In this document: positions 1 to 11,339 of the stretch, piece after piece
Position numbering within the stretch: position 1 is the first letter of the stretch
How the letters are laid out: each line of letters begins with the position of its first letter
NCBI RefSeq assembly: GCF_033118175.1
Contig: NC_083681.1
Span: forward strand, 13,844,001-13,908,000
Reading direction: 5' to 3'
Length of the DNA stretch: 64,000 nucleotides
DNA from: Dama dama
Lineage: Eukaryota; Chordata; Mammalia; Artiodactyla; Cervidae
Notes under the pieces: model-generated
The model's input: only the letters and a program-made list of their open reading frames with translations
Database searches by the model: none
What the model was told of the DNA's origin: nothing
Position numbers and translations under genes: made by a program

Positions 1-195
1 ATAAATTAGCTTTTACTTTAGTGAAAGTCTTAACAAATGCAAGAGTATAACTTTTGAACATGAGGGAAAGTTTTCAGTTACCTACCATTAACAACTTTCA
101 GTGTCCTATCCTTAAAACCAAAAGTGGTTTATCTGAATACAATGTATATTATTATTAGCTGAATTTTTTTTTCCTGTTCTTCACAGCCATCAACC

Positions 196-229
<34 letters not shown>

Positions 230-1789
230 AACACAAGATTCACTTGCAGATAATCATATAAGTCTTTACTTGAAAACATTTGTTTTTGATTAGTAATTCC
301 TGTAATCAATTTGTAAGTAATAGCTGCCATTGTATTGAATATGACTTCATGCTTACCTCTATAAATGCATTTTACACATGATATTTCCTTTCCTTTAATT
401 GATACAGTTATGCTTTATTTTACCATTGAGTTGACTGATATTGATGAAGATTAGGAAAACTGTTTTGAACTTTAAGCATAGCTTTTAAAATATCAGTTTT
501 ATCAACTTTCACAAAGGAAGACTTAAAGGAGAAATAAAAAGATTGAAATGATATCTATTGTTTCCAAACAGAATGGGTTCTCCAACAGGAAGAACTTAAC
601 TGAAAATGTATTTATCCCCCTAAAAACAATATAAAGAAATATTCCCTTTAGTTGAGGAACAATAAAGCATATAACATAGATCCAAGTTTTTTAGTTGGGA
701 GAAAAGATATGATAGAGGAATGAGATTATTATTGGTCTTAGAGACTTATTTCACTTATTCATCTTAATTTTGATCAGTACATCCAAGATGAGAAACAAAA
801 TAATGAGTTGTTAGTGAGGTCTTTGGTCCTATGGCTATGTGGATAATTTTAAGAATGATCAATGAACCAGGTGGTTTTACACCTGTCATGAGGTACTCAT
901 GACCAAGGAAAAAGAGAGCTTCAGAAAAAGACTGAAAAAGGGAATATAAGAAAGTACATGGTAGTAAAGTTTATGGCTTATTGTAGCATTAAGGAAGCTA
1001 ATTTCATATAATATTGATAAAGTTTTCAAAGTACAGTGTGTTGGAGATGAAACTTCTTAACTTGTAGAGAAAAATGTGCAGAATATAAAAAGATAAGAGA
1101 AGTGTAACAGCAAGCATTCAGCAGTAGTTATAAGAACAGAAGTTACAGTTTTTCATATTGACATTTAGATTTTCTAAAGACTTTTTTTTTTTTTTAATTC
1201 TCTTGAAGGAATCTTCATACAAAAAAGATAGCTATCTGGGTGAAAATAAATGCAGGACTAAAAATCAATGATTTCAATCCAAATGTTGCAGTTTGATCAA
1301 GAACAGGGCTGAAGGTTAATTTTCCTATTATATAAATAAGTAAAACTTAAAACGTAAAAGATTGCTAGCTGAATAGAATCATATCTGGGTAATATATTTT
1401 ATAATGAGTTACATACCTGTGTTTGCTGACTCAAATACAGCACACGTCCTCACACATATGCAAAACCATTCATTAGTATTGTCATCAAAAGGCTATCCAT
1501 CAGGGATACAAAGATAAATAACATATAAACACCTGCTCTGCCAACTCCTACCAATAACATTATCTTTTTTGTACCTTAGTGCCAGAGCAGGGACAGCTTA
1601 GGTTATATCTTGTAAACAACTAGCTTGAAAGCATTACTTTATAGAACTTATGTCTGAACAGGTCTCCTGTATCTATTATTCAGACTATCTCATGAATCTG
1701 AAATAGATCCATGAAGAAATTTCTGTTTAATATACTTTATTAAAGTACACAAATTGAAGCCTTAAAAAGTACTTTTCAGCCCCCCTCCC
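1..1789. other. unfamiliar AT-rich intergenic sequence
   Basis: No gene, RNA gene or repeat family was recognised here apart from the (AC)n tract at 197-227. Open frames are short and stops are dense in all frames. It is probably old non-coding DNA. Confidence 0.5.
197..227. repeat. (AC)n microsatellite
   Basis: About 15 uninterrupted AC units. No SINE or LINE tail was recognised next to it, unlike the tract at 9100-9149. Confidence 0.9.
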
Positions 1790-2072
1790 CCGACCTCTAG
1801 GGAAAAAAGAAGGGCTGGAAATTGAGTTAATCACCAATGACCAATGATTTAATCAATCATAACTACATAATGGAGCCTCCACAGAACCCTACACAATAGT
1901 GTTTAGAGAGACTCCTGGTTAATGAATGCATTCATGTTTCAGGAAAGTGGCGTGTCCCAAATTCCATGCAGACAGAAGGTCCTGCACCCTTTCTTATTTT
2001 GCCCCATGTACCTTCTCATCTTGCTGTTCATTTGCATCCTTTACAATAAATCAGTAATAGTAAGTTAAAAAA
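1790..2072 (+). mobile_element. old ERV LTR fragment (ERVL/MaLR-like)
   Basis: The sequence reads like a mammalian solo LTR in sense orientation. A conserved-looking body (about 1800-2000) is followed by a pyrimidine-rich stretch and a polyadenylation signal AATAAA at 2045-2050, then an A-rich end. No internal retroviral region or second LTR is present. The assignment to an ERVL/MaLR-type family is from memory of similar LTR 3' ends and is tentative. Confidence 0.45.
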
Positions 2073-3857
2073 ATAATAAGTTGAATTCTATGGGCTTTTT
2101 ATGAGCATTCATTACATAAACAAAATTTATGATTAAAATATATGTATAAAAGTTGAAAAAATTCAAGGATACACAGAAGATCAGTGAAACCAAAAATATC
2201 ATATCACTTTTGCATATATATATTTTTGTGACATTTAGCATTTTTAGAAACAGTTGAACTAAAAATAAATTTCAGCCATTGGAGTTAAAATTTGCATAAA
2301 TATATTCTAAACACTGATTTGAGTGTAGGAACCAGTTTCCCAGTTCCAGACAGATTGTTTCTTAGAGAGAATGACTTATAGATCCCTTAGTTTTTCAGTT
2401 TATCCTTGGTGCTAGTGATTTCTTCTTGACCATTATAGTGAAAAGCTACTTAGGTTAATTTTATCCTATTGCATGACTTTTTAGAGGCACTAAGCAGCAG
2501 TTCTCTTACTCCTTTTTTTATTTTTATTTTTCCAATACTTTTTTGTGAAAGTCTCTGACAAATCTAAACTTATAATAGAAGTATTATAAATGAGGGTCAG
2601 TTTAAAACTGAGGAAAATGTCAAGCATTCTTCATATTAGAAATTCTTCAATTGGATTTTCTAACCTGTTGAGGAGTGAAAGTAAAGAAAATATTTGTGCA
2701 TTCTGCCCTTTCTAGCACAGTAATAGGTATTCCTGTAAAAAGATAACAGGAGGGAATCTTTCCTGTTGAGCAGCATCAGTCATAAAGTGAGATGATGGGG
2801 AGGACCACATGCTACACAGGATGATGAAATACATCAGGGTTTAAGGACAGAGTTAGGAAAAATACAAAATGGGAGTTGATCAATCATATGGAAGATAAAA
2901 TGCCTCAAGCTGATTTTCAGTAGTATTCCTGTTCAAACAGAGACCAAATAAAAGAATTGTGTTCTTTTGCTGAGGGGGAAAAAAAGTCTTTTGCTTTGCT
3001 TTGCTTTTGTTTCTCAGAAGGTAGAACAATTAATATTTTATGAGTCACCATTGGCTTGAAATGAAATTATTGCTCTTACTTACTTACATATGCCTAATGT
3101 TGCACACTTTTGTTTATAACTAATTGAATTATTAAAATTAATTCAGAATATAGTGGATAAACAAAGGAATAACAATAAGAAGAAAACTGGTACCATTAGT
3201 GGATAATTAAATATGACAGAGAAGGCTTTATTACACAGTATTCATAATTTCTTTTTGTTCCATAATGATAAGTTTTAACTTAGATGTAGCCAGAGAAAGC
3301 AAAGTTTACATTACCAACCTCCACTACATTTATGTGAGGTTCTGAGATTGTTCTGGCCAATGGAATATTCACAGAGATGGGACATATTATCTTCTGGAAG
3401 CTTTACTTGAAATATTTGTTACACGCCCTTTACTCACTTTTTAACCTCATTTTTAAAACATGTTATTGCTGGGATCATGGATATGATGGGAAGTTATGCT
3501 TAAATAGTACTGAGAATAGGGTTAAATTGCTCCTATAAAGCTACATAAAGTATGGCTCCTTGAGGAAGCCATGGATTCCCATCTCCACCCTTATCCTGAT
3601 TTACCTCTAGCATCTGTTTATGGAAGAGAGAAACAACAACAACAAAAAAAAGTGTGGTACCCAAAAGCTCTGAGCTTTGAGCTGGAGGCACAAACAGGGT
3701 GAGGCTTTATTGGTATTTTTTTCCCCCTGAAAGTAGTTAGTACAGTCTACGTGTACAAAGAATGTTGCACGTGAATATTGAGGCAACTAAAGAGTGAGAT
3801 TCTGGAAGAAAGAGGCACTGTTTGTTTTACCTGTTTGTCACATATTCCATATAAATA
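2073..3857. other. unfamiliar intergenic sequence
   Basis: No repeat family or coding potential was recognised. A pyrimidine-rich and (CAA)n-like patch lies near 3635-3650. Confidence 0.45.
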
Positions 3858-4070
3858 GGACTTCCTTGGTGGCTCAGTCGGTAAAGCATCCACCTGGAAT
3901 GCAGGAGTCTCAGGTTTGATCCCCGGGTCCAGAAGATCCCCTGGAGAAAGACATGGCAACCCACTCCAGTATTCTTGCCTGGGGAAATCCCATTGACAGA
4001 TGAGCCTGGTGGGCTACAGTTCATGGGGTTGCAAGAGGTGGACATGACTTAGCAACTAAGTCATCATCAT
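3858..4070 (+). mobile_element. Bov-tA SINE
   Basis: Ruminant SINE with a tRNA-Glu-derived head (the ggacttccttggtggctcag start, with A-box and B-box-like parts) and a tail shared with the BovB 3' end. It is followed by a short (CAT)n tract at about 4058-4070. The copy is essentially full-length with scattered substitutions, so moderately old. These elements have no ORF and depend on BovB enzymes in trans. Confidence 0.9.
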
Positions 4071-4865
4071 ATTTATAGAAACTTTATCTGTCTGCAGAAC
4101 AAAAAAGAAATTTGTCTGTCTTGGCTAAGTGTCAGGTTTTATATTATGCAAAAATAACTACAGGCTTTAACTTAGGTTTCAGGTTTAGTCAAAGATCAGT
4201 TGCTTCAGTTTTGAGACTTCTTTTCCTTCTTTATTTAATTATTTGCTCTGATTCTTGAACTATAATCATAATGGTAGAGGTTCCAACTTGGAACATGAGA
4301 ATTAAGATAAACCCTGGAGATGATTGAAAAGTATAATGAGCCTGAGTCCCTGAGGACAACATAGAACAAAGCCAGCATTCTGACAGGAATGAACACATTC
4401 TAGAATTATAAGTGGCAAATAAACCTGTGTATTATTGAAGCCACTTTTACTTTAAAATGCCGTTAAATCATAGCTAAACACAATTTTAATAAACATAATA
4501 AAAGTAATCACCTAATACTAAACCTTAAATGTTAGGCTTTGTACAAATTGTAGAATTATCTTCTATATTCTATTACTACTTTATCATTGTATTTATATTT
4601 AGACTTGTTGTTTTGATCAGATGTTTTTACTCTAATTACTTGTTTATAATTTGACAATTTGTTTTAAAAGTGGTCTGTATTATATTTAAGTCAAGGTATT
4701 ATGAATATGTGAAATTTGCCTTATCATTTCCTGATTACTTTTATGTGTGGCAGCTTTACCATAATGTTTTATCATTCATAGAACTGTAAAGCCAAATCTC
4801 TACCTTCTCTATAAGGAGAGAGAGAGAGAAATCAAGAGTGAACAATAGTTAACTAAGGAACTAAC

Positions 4866-5307
4866 TGGTTTTTCCAGTAGTGATGTATGGGTGTGAGAGT
4901 TGGACTAAAAAGAAAGCTGAGCACTGAAGAATTGATGCTTTTGAACTGTGGTGTTGGAGAAGACTCTTGAGAGTCCCTTGGACAGCAAGCAGATCCTACC
5001 AGTCCATCCTAAAAGAAATCAGTCCTGAATATTCATTGGAAGGACTGATGCTGAAGCTGAAACTCCAATATTTTGGTCACCTGATGCAAAGAACTGACTC
5101 ATTGGAAAAGACCCTAAGGCTGGGAAAGATTGAAGGTGGGAAGAGGAGGGGACAACAGAGGATGAAACGGACAACAGAGGAGGTTGGATGACAACACCAA
5201 CTCGATGGACATGAGTTTGAGTATTGGTGATGGACAAGGAGGGCTGGCATGCTGCAGGCAATGGGGTTGGAAAGAGTCGGTCATGACTGGGTGATTGAAC
5301 TGAACTG
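4866..5307 (+). mobile_element. BovB LINE, 5'-truncated 3' end
   Basis: About 440 bp of the BovB 3' end in sense orientation, covering the last part of the reverse transcriptase ORF and ending in the (aactg)n-type tail. A frame at 4967-5191 encodes typical BovB C-terminal sequence. The element is flanked by an imperfect 11-bp TSD, AAGGAACTAAC at 4855-4865 and AAGGAACTGAC at 5308-5318. A short internal duplication (gacaacagagga twice, near 5149-5180) departs from other BovB copies in the window. Confidence 0.85.
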
Positions 5308-5627
5308 AAGGAACTGACAGAGCTGAAATTTTCATCTCAGTGGCAAGCTTAATAGTCACTCTGTATACCTTGTTTCTTTACAACAATATCCACAACCTAT
5401 TATGTATCATCAATGCCTTTAGTCACTAAAAGTAGTTACATAATTTTAAAGTAATAAAATAGCACCACAACCCTTGGCTCTCTAATTTATACAATCATTC
5501 AATTCACTTTAATTTATTTCAAAATAAAATTGCTAGACATCAAAAATACAAGCATGACTAAACACAGATTATCCATAATATGTCATATAATCTAGTGGGA
5601 AACATAAATGTGAATAGGTAATTTTTA

Positions 5628-5727
5628 TATAATATTATGAATGCAAAGATAGAGAAACACACAAACAATTCTGAGAATATAATATTATAAATGCAAAGAT
5701 AGAGAAACACACAGGCGATTCTGAGAA
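5628..5727. repeat. two-copy 50-bp tandem duplication
   Basis: Units 5628-5677 and 5678-5727 align over all 50 positions with four differences by eye. The sequence belongs to no repeat family I recognise, so this is a local tandem duplication. Confidence 0.8.
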
Positions 5728-6612
5728 TAGAAATGGTTGCCCCATCCTGGGGATGTTTAACTGCGCTCTTTACCTCAGCCTCCACATTGACTTGATGACT
5801 AAGTTCTGGTAAATCCACCACCTTTGTTTTGTTGTTCAGTTGCTAAGTCGTGTCTGACTCTTTGTGACCCCATGAACTGCAGCACATCAGGCTTTTCTGC
5901 CCTGCACTACCTCCTGGAGTTTGCTCAAACTCACATCTGATGAGTCAGTGATGCTATCCAACAATCTCACCCTCCATCACCCTCTTCTCCTCTTGTCCTA
6001 AATCTTTCCCCGCATCAGAGTCTTTTCTAATGAGTTGGCTTTCTGCAGCAGGTGGCCAAAGTATTGAAGCTTCAGCTTCAGCATCAGTCCTTTCAATGAA
6101 TACTCAGGTTTGATTTTCTTTATGATAGACTAGTTTGATCTCCTTGCAGTGCAGGGGACTCTCAAGATGGTTCCCCAGCACAACAATACAAAAGCATCAA
6201 TTATTGGGGATTCAGCTTTCTTTAAGGTCCATTTCCTACATCTGTATATGACTACTGGAAAAACCATAGCTTTGACTATACAGATCTTTGTCAGCAAAGT
6301 GATGCCTCTGCTTTTTAATATACTAAATTCTTTATAGCTTTTCTTCCAAGGAGCAAGTGTCTTTTGATTTCATGCCTGAAGTCATGATCCACAGTGATTT
6401 TGGAGCCCAAGAAAATAAAATCTGTCACTGCTTCCTTTTTTTCCCTTTCATTTTTTTCCATGAAGTGATGGGACTGGAGGCCAAGATCTTAGCTTTTTGA
6501 ATGTTGAGTGTTAAGCCAGATTTTCCTACTCTTCTCTTTCACCTTCACCAATAGGCTCTTTAGCCCCTCTTCACATTCAACCATTAGAGCGATATTATCT
6601 GCATATAAGAAA

Positions 6613-6933
6613 GAAAGTGAAAATGAAAGTTGTTCAGTTGTGTCTGATTCTTTGCTACCTATGGACTATACAGCCCATGCAATTCTCCATGCCAGCATAC
6701 TGGAGTGGACAGTCTTTCCCTTCTCCAGAGGATCTTCCCAACACAGAGATTAAATCCAGGTCTCCTTTATTGCAAGCAGATTGTTTACCAGCAGAGCCAC
6801 AAGGGAAGCCCAAGAATACTGGAGTGGATAGCCTATCCCTTCTCCAGCGCATCTTCCCCACCCAGGAATTGAAATGAAGTCTCCTTCATTGCAGGAGGAT
6901 TCTTTACCAACTGAGCTATCAGAAAACCCATTC
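6613..6933 (-). mobile_element. Bov-A2 / Bov-tA dimeric SINE inside BovB
   Basis: Antisense SINE with two Bov-type units, each ending in the antisense tRNA-like head. The flanking TSD is catataagaaa (6602-6612) and catatcagaaa (6934-6944), with one mismatch. BovB sequence resumes directly after it, so this insertion is younger than its host LINE. Confidence 0.85.
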
Positions 6934-8906
6934 CATATCAGAAATTTGTGATATGTCTTCTGGGAATCTTGATTCAAGTTCTGCTTCATCCAGCCTGGCA
7001 TTTTGCATGATGTACTCTACATAAAGGTTAAATAAGCAGGGTGACTATATACAGCCTTGGCATGCTCCTTTCCCAACTAACTATTGCTTCTTGACCCACA
7101 TACAGGTTTCTCAGAAGATAGGTAATCTGGTACTCCCATCTTCTTAAAGAATTTTCCACAATTTGTTGTGATCCACACAGTCAAAGGCTTTAGCACAGTC
7201 AATGAAACAGCAGTAGATGTCTTTCTGGAATCCCCATGCTTTCTCCATGATCCAGTGAGCACTGGCAGTTTGATTTCTAGTTCCTCTGCCTTTCATAAAC
7301 ACAATTTGTACATCTAAATTTATCCATTCATGTACTCTTGAAGTCTAGATTGAAGGATCTTGAGCGTAACCTTGCTAGTATGTGAAATGAAAGCAATAGT
7401 ACAGTAGTTTGAACATTTTTTGGCATCACCTTTCTTTGGAATTGTAATGAAATCTGACCTTCCCATCCTGTGGCCACTGCTGAGTTCTCCAAATTTGCTG
7501 ACACATTAAGTGCAGCACTTTAACAACATCATCTTTTAGGATTTTAAATGCTCAGGTGGAACTCCATCACCTCCACTATTTTTTTTTTCCTAGTAATACT
7601 TCCTAAGGCCAACTTGACTTCACAATCCAGGATATCTGGCTCTAGGTGAGTGACCACAGAATGTGTCTATCTGGATCATTAAAACCATTAAAAAAAAAAA
7701 AAAACAACAACAGTTCTTCTGTGTATTCTTGCCACCTTTAATCTCTTCTATTTCTGCTAGGTTCTTACCATTTCTGCTGTTTATCATGCCCATCCTTGCA
7801 GGAAATGCTCCCTTGATATCTCCAATTTTCTCAAAGTGAACTCTAGTCTTTCAACTTTTTCTTTGCATTGTTCATTTATGAAGGACTTCTTATCTCTCCT
7901 TGCTATTCTCTGGAGCTCTGAATTCAGTTGGGTATACCTTTCCCTTTCTCTCTTGCCTTTCATTTCTCTTCTTCCCTCTCAGAAAGCCACTTTGCTTTCT
8001 TGCATTTCTTTTTCTTTGGAATGGTTTTGGCCACTGCTTCATGTACAATGTTATGTACTTTTGTCCATAGTAGTTCAGGCACTCTGTCTACCAGGTCTAA
8101 CCACTTGAATATATTAATCATCTCCATTGCATAATCATAACGGATTTGACTTAGGTCATACCTGAGTGACCTACTGATTTTCTCTACTTTATTCAATTTA
8201 AATCTGAATTTTGTAATAAGCAGCTGATGATCTGAGCCACAGTCAGCTCCTGGTCTTGGTTTTTCTGACACTATAGAGCTTTTCCATATTTGACTGCCAA
8301 GAACATAAGCAATCTGATTTCAGTATTGATCATCTGGTGATGTCCATGTGTAGAGTTGTCTCTTGGGTTCTTGGAAAAGGCAATTTGCTATAACCAGCAT
8401 GTTCTCTTGACATAATTCTGTTAGCCTTTGCCCTTCTTCAATTTGAACTCTGAAGCCAAAGTTGCCTATTATTCCAGCTATGTCTTGACTTCTTGCTTTT
8501 CCATTCCAATCCCCTGTGATAAAAAGAATATCTTTTATATTGTTAGTTCTAGAAAGTGTTGTAGGTCATCATAGAGCTGGTGAACTTCAGCTGCTTTGGC
8601 ATCTGTGGTTAGGGCATAGACTTGGATTACTGTGATGTTAAATGGTTTGCCTTAGAAATGAAGTGAGATCATTCTGTCATTTTTGAAACTGTACCTAAGT
8701 ACTGCATTTCAGACTCTTTTGTTGACTATGAGGGCTACTCCATTTCTTCTAGGGGATTTTTGTCCACAGTAATAAATACAATGGTCATCTGAATTAAATT
8801 CATCCATTCCCTTCCATTTTAGTTCACTGATTCTTAAGATGTCAACATTCAATCTTACAATCTCCTGATTGACTACATCCAACTTACCTTGATTTATAGA
8901 CTTAAC

Positions 8907-9097
8907 CAGGCTTCCTTGGTGGCTCAGATAGTAAAGAATCTGCCTGCAAAGTAGGAGACCTGGGTTTGATCCCTGGGTTGGGAAAATTCCCTGGAGAAGG
9001 GTATGGTAACACACTCCAGTACTCCTGCCTGGAGAATACCATGGACAGAGGGACCTGGCAGGCTACAGTTAATGGGGCAGCAAAGAGTCAGACATAA

Positions 9098-9149
<52 letters not shown>
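8907..9149 (+). mobile_element. Bov-tA SINE with (CA)n tail inside BovB
   Basis: Sense Bov-tA, tRNA-like head first, whose 3' tail has grown into a (CA)25 microsatellite at 9100-9149. Flanks agacttaac (8898-8906) and agaccctaac (from 9149) look like a diverged TSD. BovB resumes at once on the right. Confidence 0.85.
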
Positions 9150-9150
<1 letters not shown>

Positions 9151-9540
9151 GACCCTAACATTCCAGGTTCCTATGCAATATGTTCATTACAACATCAGAC
9201 TTTACTTTCACCAGCAGACACATCCACTACTGAGGGTCATTTTTGCTTTGGCCTATCTGCTTCATTCTTTCTGGAGCTAGAGCTAATTGCTCTTCCCCAG
9301 TAGCATATTGGATACCTTCCAAGTTGGGGGCTAAACTTTTGGTGTCACATCTTTTTGCCTTTACATACTTTTCTTGGGATTCTCACGTCAAGAATACTGG
9401 AGTGATTTGCCATTTCCTCCTCCAGTAGACCTCATCAGCACTCTTCACTATGAGCTGTCTGTCTTGGGTGGTCCTGCATGGCATGGCTCATAGGTTCATT
9501 GAGTTATGCAAGCCCTTCCCCACAACAATGTTGTGACCTA

Positions 9541-9802
9541 TGAAGAGGATAATTAATTTACTCTGACACAAACTTAAAGATAATTCATTTTTAAAAATAT
9601 ATACTCAATATTTTAGTAATCAGAATGCTTATTTTCTCTGACTACAGAGAACAACTAGCTAACTATTAATATTTAAATAAAAATTCTGGACACTATTTAC
9701 TTTTCATCATCATTCACTTTAAAATAAGTTACTCATAATTCTAGAAAAATATGAAATATAAACACTTGTAGAGAATAACTACTATTTTAGCTTGTCTATG
9801 CA
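9541..9802. other. unfamiliar intergenic sequence
   Basis: AT-rich and without a recognised repeat or coding signal. Shorter than 300 bases and listed only for completeness. Confidence 0.4.
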
Positions 9803-10262
9803 ATACAGTAAGTTCTCTACACATAAATGAGTTCTGTTCTGAAAATGAGTTCATACGTTTAATCAATTCATAAGTCCACAGTTAGCCTGGATACCCAACC
9901 AACACAATTGGTTATATAGTACCTCACTGAAATACATGTATAATACTTTTCACACAAATAATACATAAAAAAGCAAACACAAAAATAAAATATGGTTAAT
10001 CTTGTAGTTCAGTACCTTCAAAAGTAAAGTAGTGCAGTACAACAGCTGGTATACAGGGGTTGGCAGTGAGTAAACAGGCAAGTAGAGTTACTGACTAGAG
10101 GAGGGAGATAAAGTGGGAGATGGTAGAGCAATAAGAGATACCAGCTATACCACTGCTGCTTTTATACTCACTTTTGGACATCTCAGGCTTGAAATAAAGA
10201 TACTATACTACTGTACTCTATAGAGTACCATAAAGTACACAAAAGGGAAATTAATGCACTAA
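9803..10262. mobile_element. mariner-like DNA transposon remnant (tentative)
   Basis: The stretch from about 9803 (tacagtaagttctctacac) through the block near 10030-10110 matches my memory of a non-autonomous bovine DNA transposon of the mariner type. The left end, with tacagtaag, and the right end near 10205-10240, with repeated tact/agta elements, could be decayed terminal repeats. No transposase frame survives. The family name and ends need a repeat-library search. Confidence 0.4.
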
Positions 10263-10477
10263 CTTCTTGGTAGACTTTATACATAGCTATAATTTAGGAT
10301 TCATAAATGTATTGAAGATTTTATTCAAGGAATACCAAGTATATTGTTAGTATTCCTTAGCTATTAAAGACATAGTTATAATAAGGCAAAAATATAACAT
10401 TTTGTTTTACTGATTTTTATACTGAGGTTAACTTCATTAAATAGAAAACCATAGACATATTTTCAAGGGGGATTTGA

Positions 10478-10606
10478 AAGTTATGTGAATGAACCTAGAG
10501 TTGGTCATACAGAGTGAAGTAAGTCAGAGAGAGAAAAAACAAATATCATATATTAATGCAAAAATATGGAAGCTAGAAAAATGTTACTGATAAACCTAAT
10601 TTTAAT
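10478..10606 (+). mobile_element. L1 3' UTR fragment
   Basis: Short sense piece with the cagagtgaagtaagtcag motif typical of the end of L1 ORF2 and its 3' UTR. Truncated on both sides. Confidence 0.7.
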
Positions 10607-10626
10607 TCCCTGGCTAAAGTCAACAA

Positions 10627-10860
10627 TCTGCAGTGATTTTGGAGCCCAAGAAAATAAAGTCTGTCACTGTTTCCATTGCTTCCCCATCTATTTGCCATGA
10701 AGTGATGGGACTGGATGCCATGATCTTAGTTTTTTGAATGTTGAGTTTTCAGCCAGCTTTTTCACACTCCTCTTTCACTTTCATCAAAATGCTTTTTACT
10801 TCATCTTTGTTTTTTGCTGTAAGCATTGTGTTGTCTGCATTTCTGAGGTTATTGATATAA
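10627..10860 (-). mobile_element. BovB internal fragment
   Basis: About 235 bp of antisense BovB from the middle of the reverse transcriptase region. It lacks both the 3' tail and the 5' end. It matches the region around 6385-6605 of the large BovB copy. Confidence 0.85.
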
Positions 10861-11339
10861 AGATTAAACACAATATATATTGAGAGCTAATTTTGCAGTA
10901 GATATTGAATTAAGGATCTTATAAGCATTATTTCATTTATTTATGGTACTGTATTATGACCTATGTAAAGATAGACACAATGAATCTCAAAGACCATGTT
11001 TTGTGCATAAAATCACAATGTGCATTATGAGTATAGAATTATAAAATGCAAGCCTCAGAGTATATACAGTAAAATGTTTATTTGTGTGATAATTTACTCA
11101 CTCAGATGATCAGCATAAACAAATGCAAGGTAAAGAATTGTAGCCATATCTCACACGGACTTTACCCAATTTCCTCTGAAAGGTGAGTGGCAAAAATTAC
11201 TAGATACAGGTAAAGATAAATTATATTTGGATAACAGGAGGTGGAGCATTGTTTAGGTGAACTTAGATTACATCTGACAACATTTTTTATTTACTCTGCT
11301 ACACATAACTATTTCTATAATGTTGTTTTGCAATCAGTT

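Larger units (their letters stand above)
5832..9540 (-). mobile_element. BovB (RTE) LINE, near full length
   Basis: A long antisense BovB. The 3' end is at left and the 5' end near 9540. After removing two SINE insertions it is about 3.1 kb, close to the usual 3.2 kb. BovB encodes one protein with an apurinic-type endonuclease followed by a reverse transcriptase, which acts by target-primed reverse transcription. The minus-strand frame 8709-9014 carries the endonuclease N-terminal part, and 7960-8271 carries its C-terminal part with the catalytic SDH triplet at 8227-8235. The frame is broken many times, so the copy is dead. Interrupted by Bov-A2 (6613-6933) and Bov-tA (8907-9149). Confidence 0.9.

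Noticed and set aside
3858..3930. tRNA gene suggested by A-box/B-box-like sequence in Bov-tA heads
   Set aside because: The heads are tRNA-derived but diverged and fused to a BovB tail. No cloverleaf tRNA is supported anywhere in the window.
5832..9540. Active, autonomous BovB
   Set aside because: The ORF is broken by many stops and frameshifts and by two SINE insertions.
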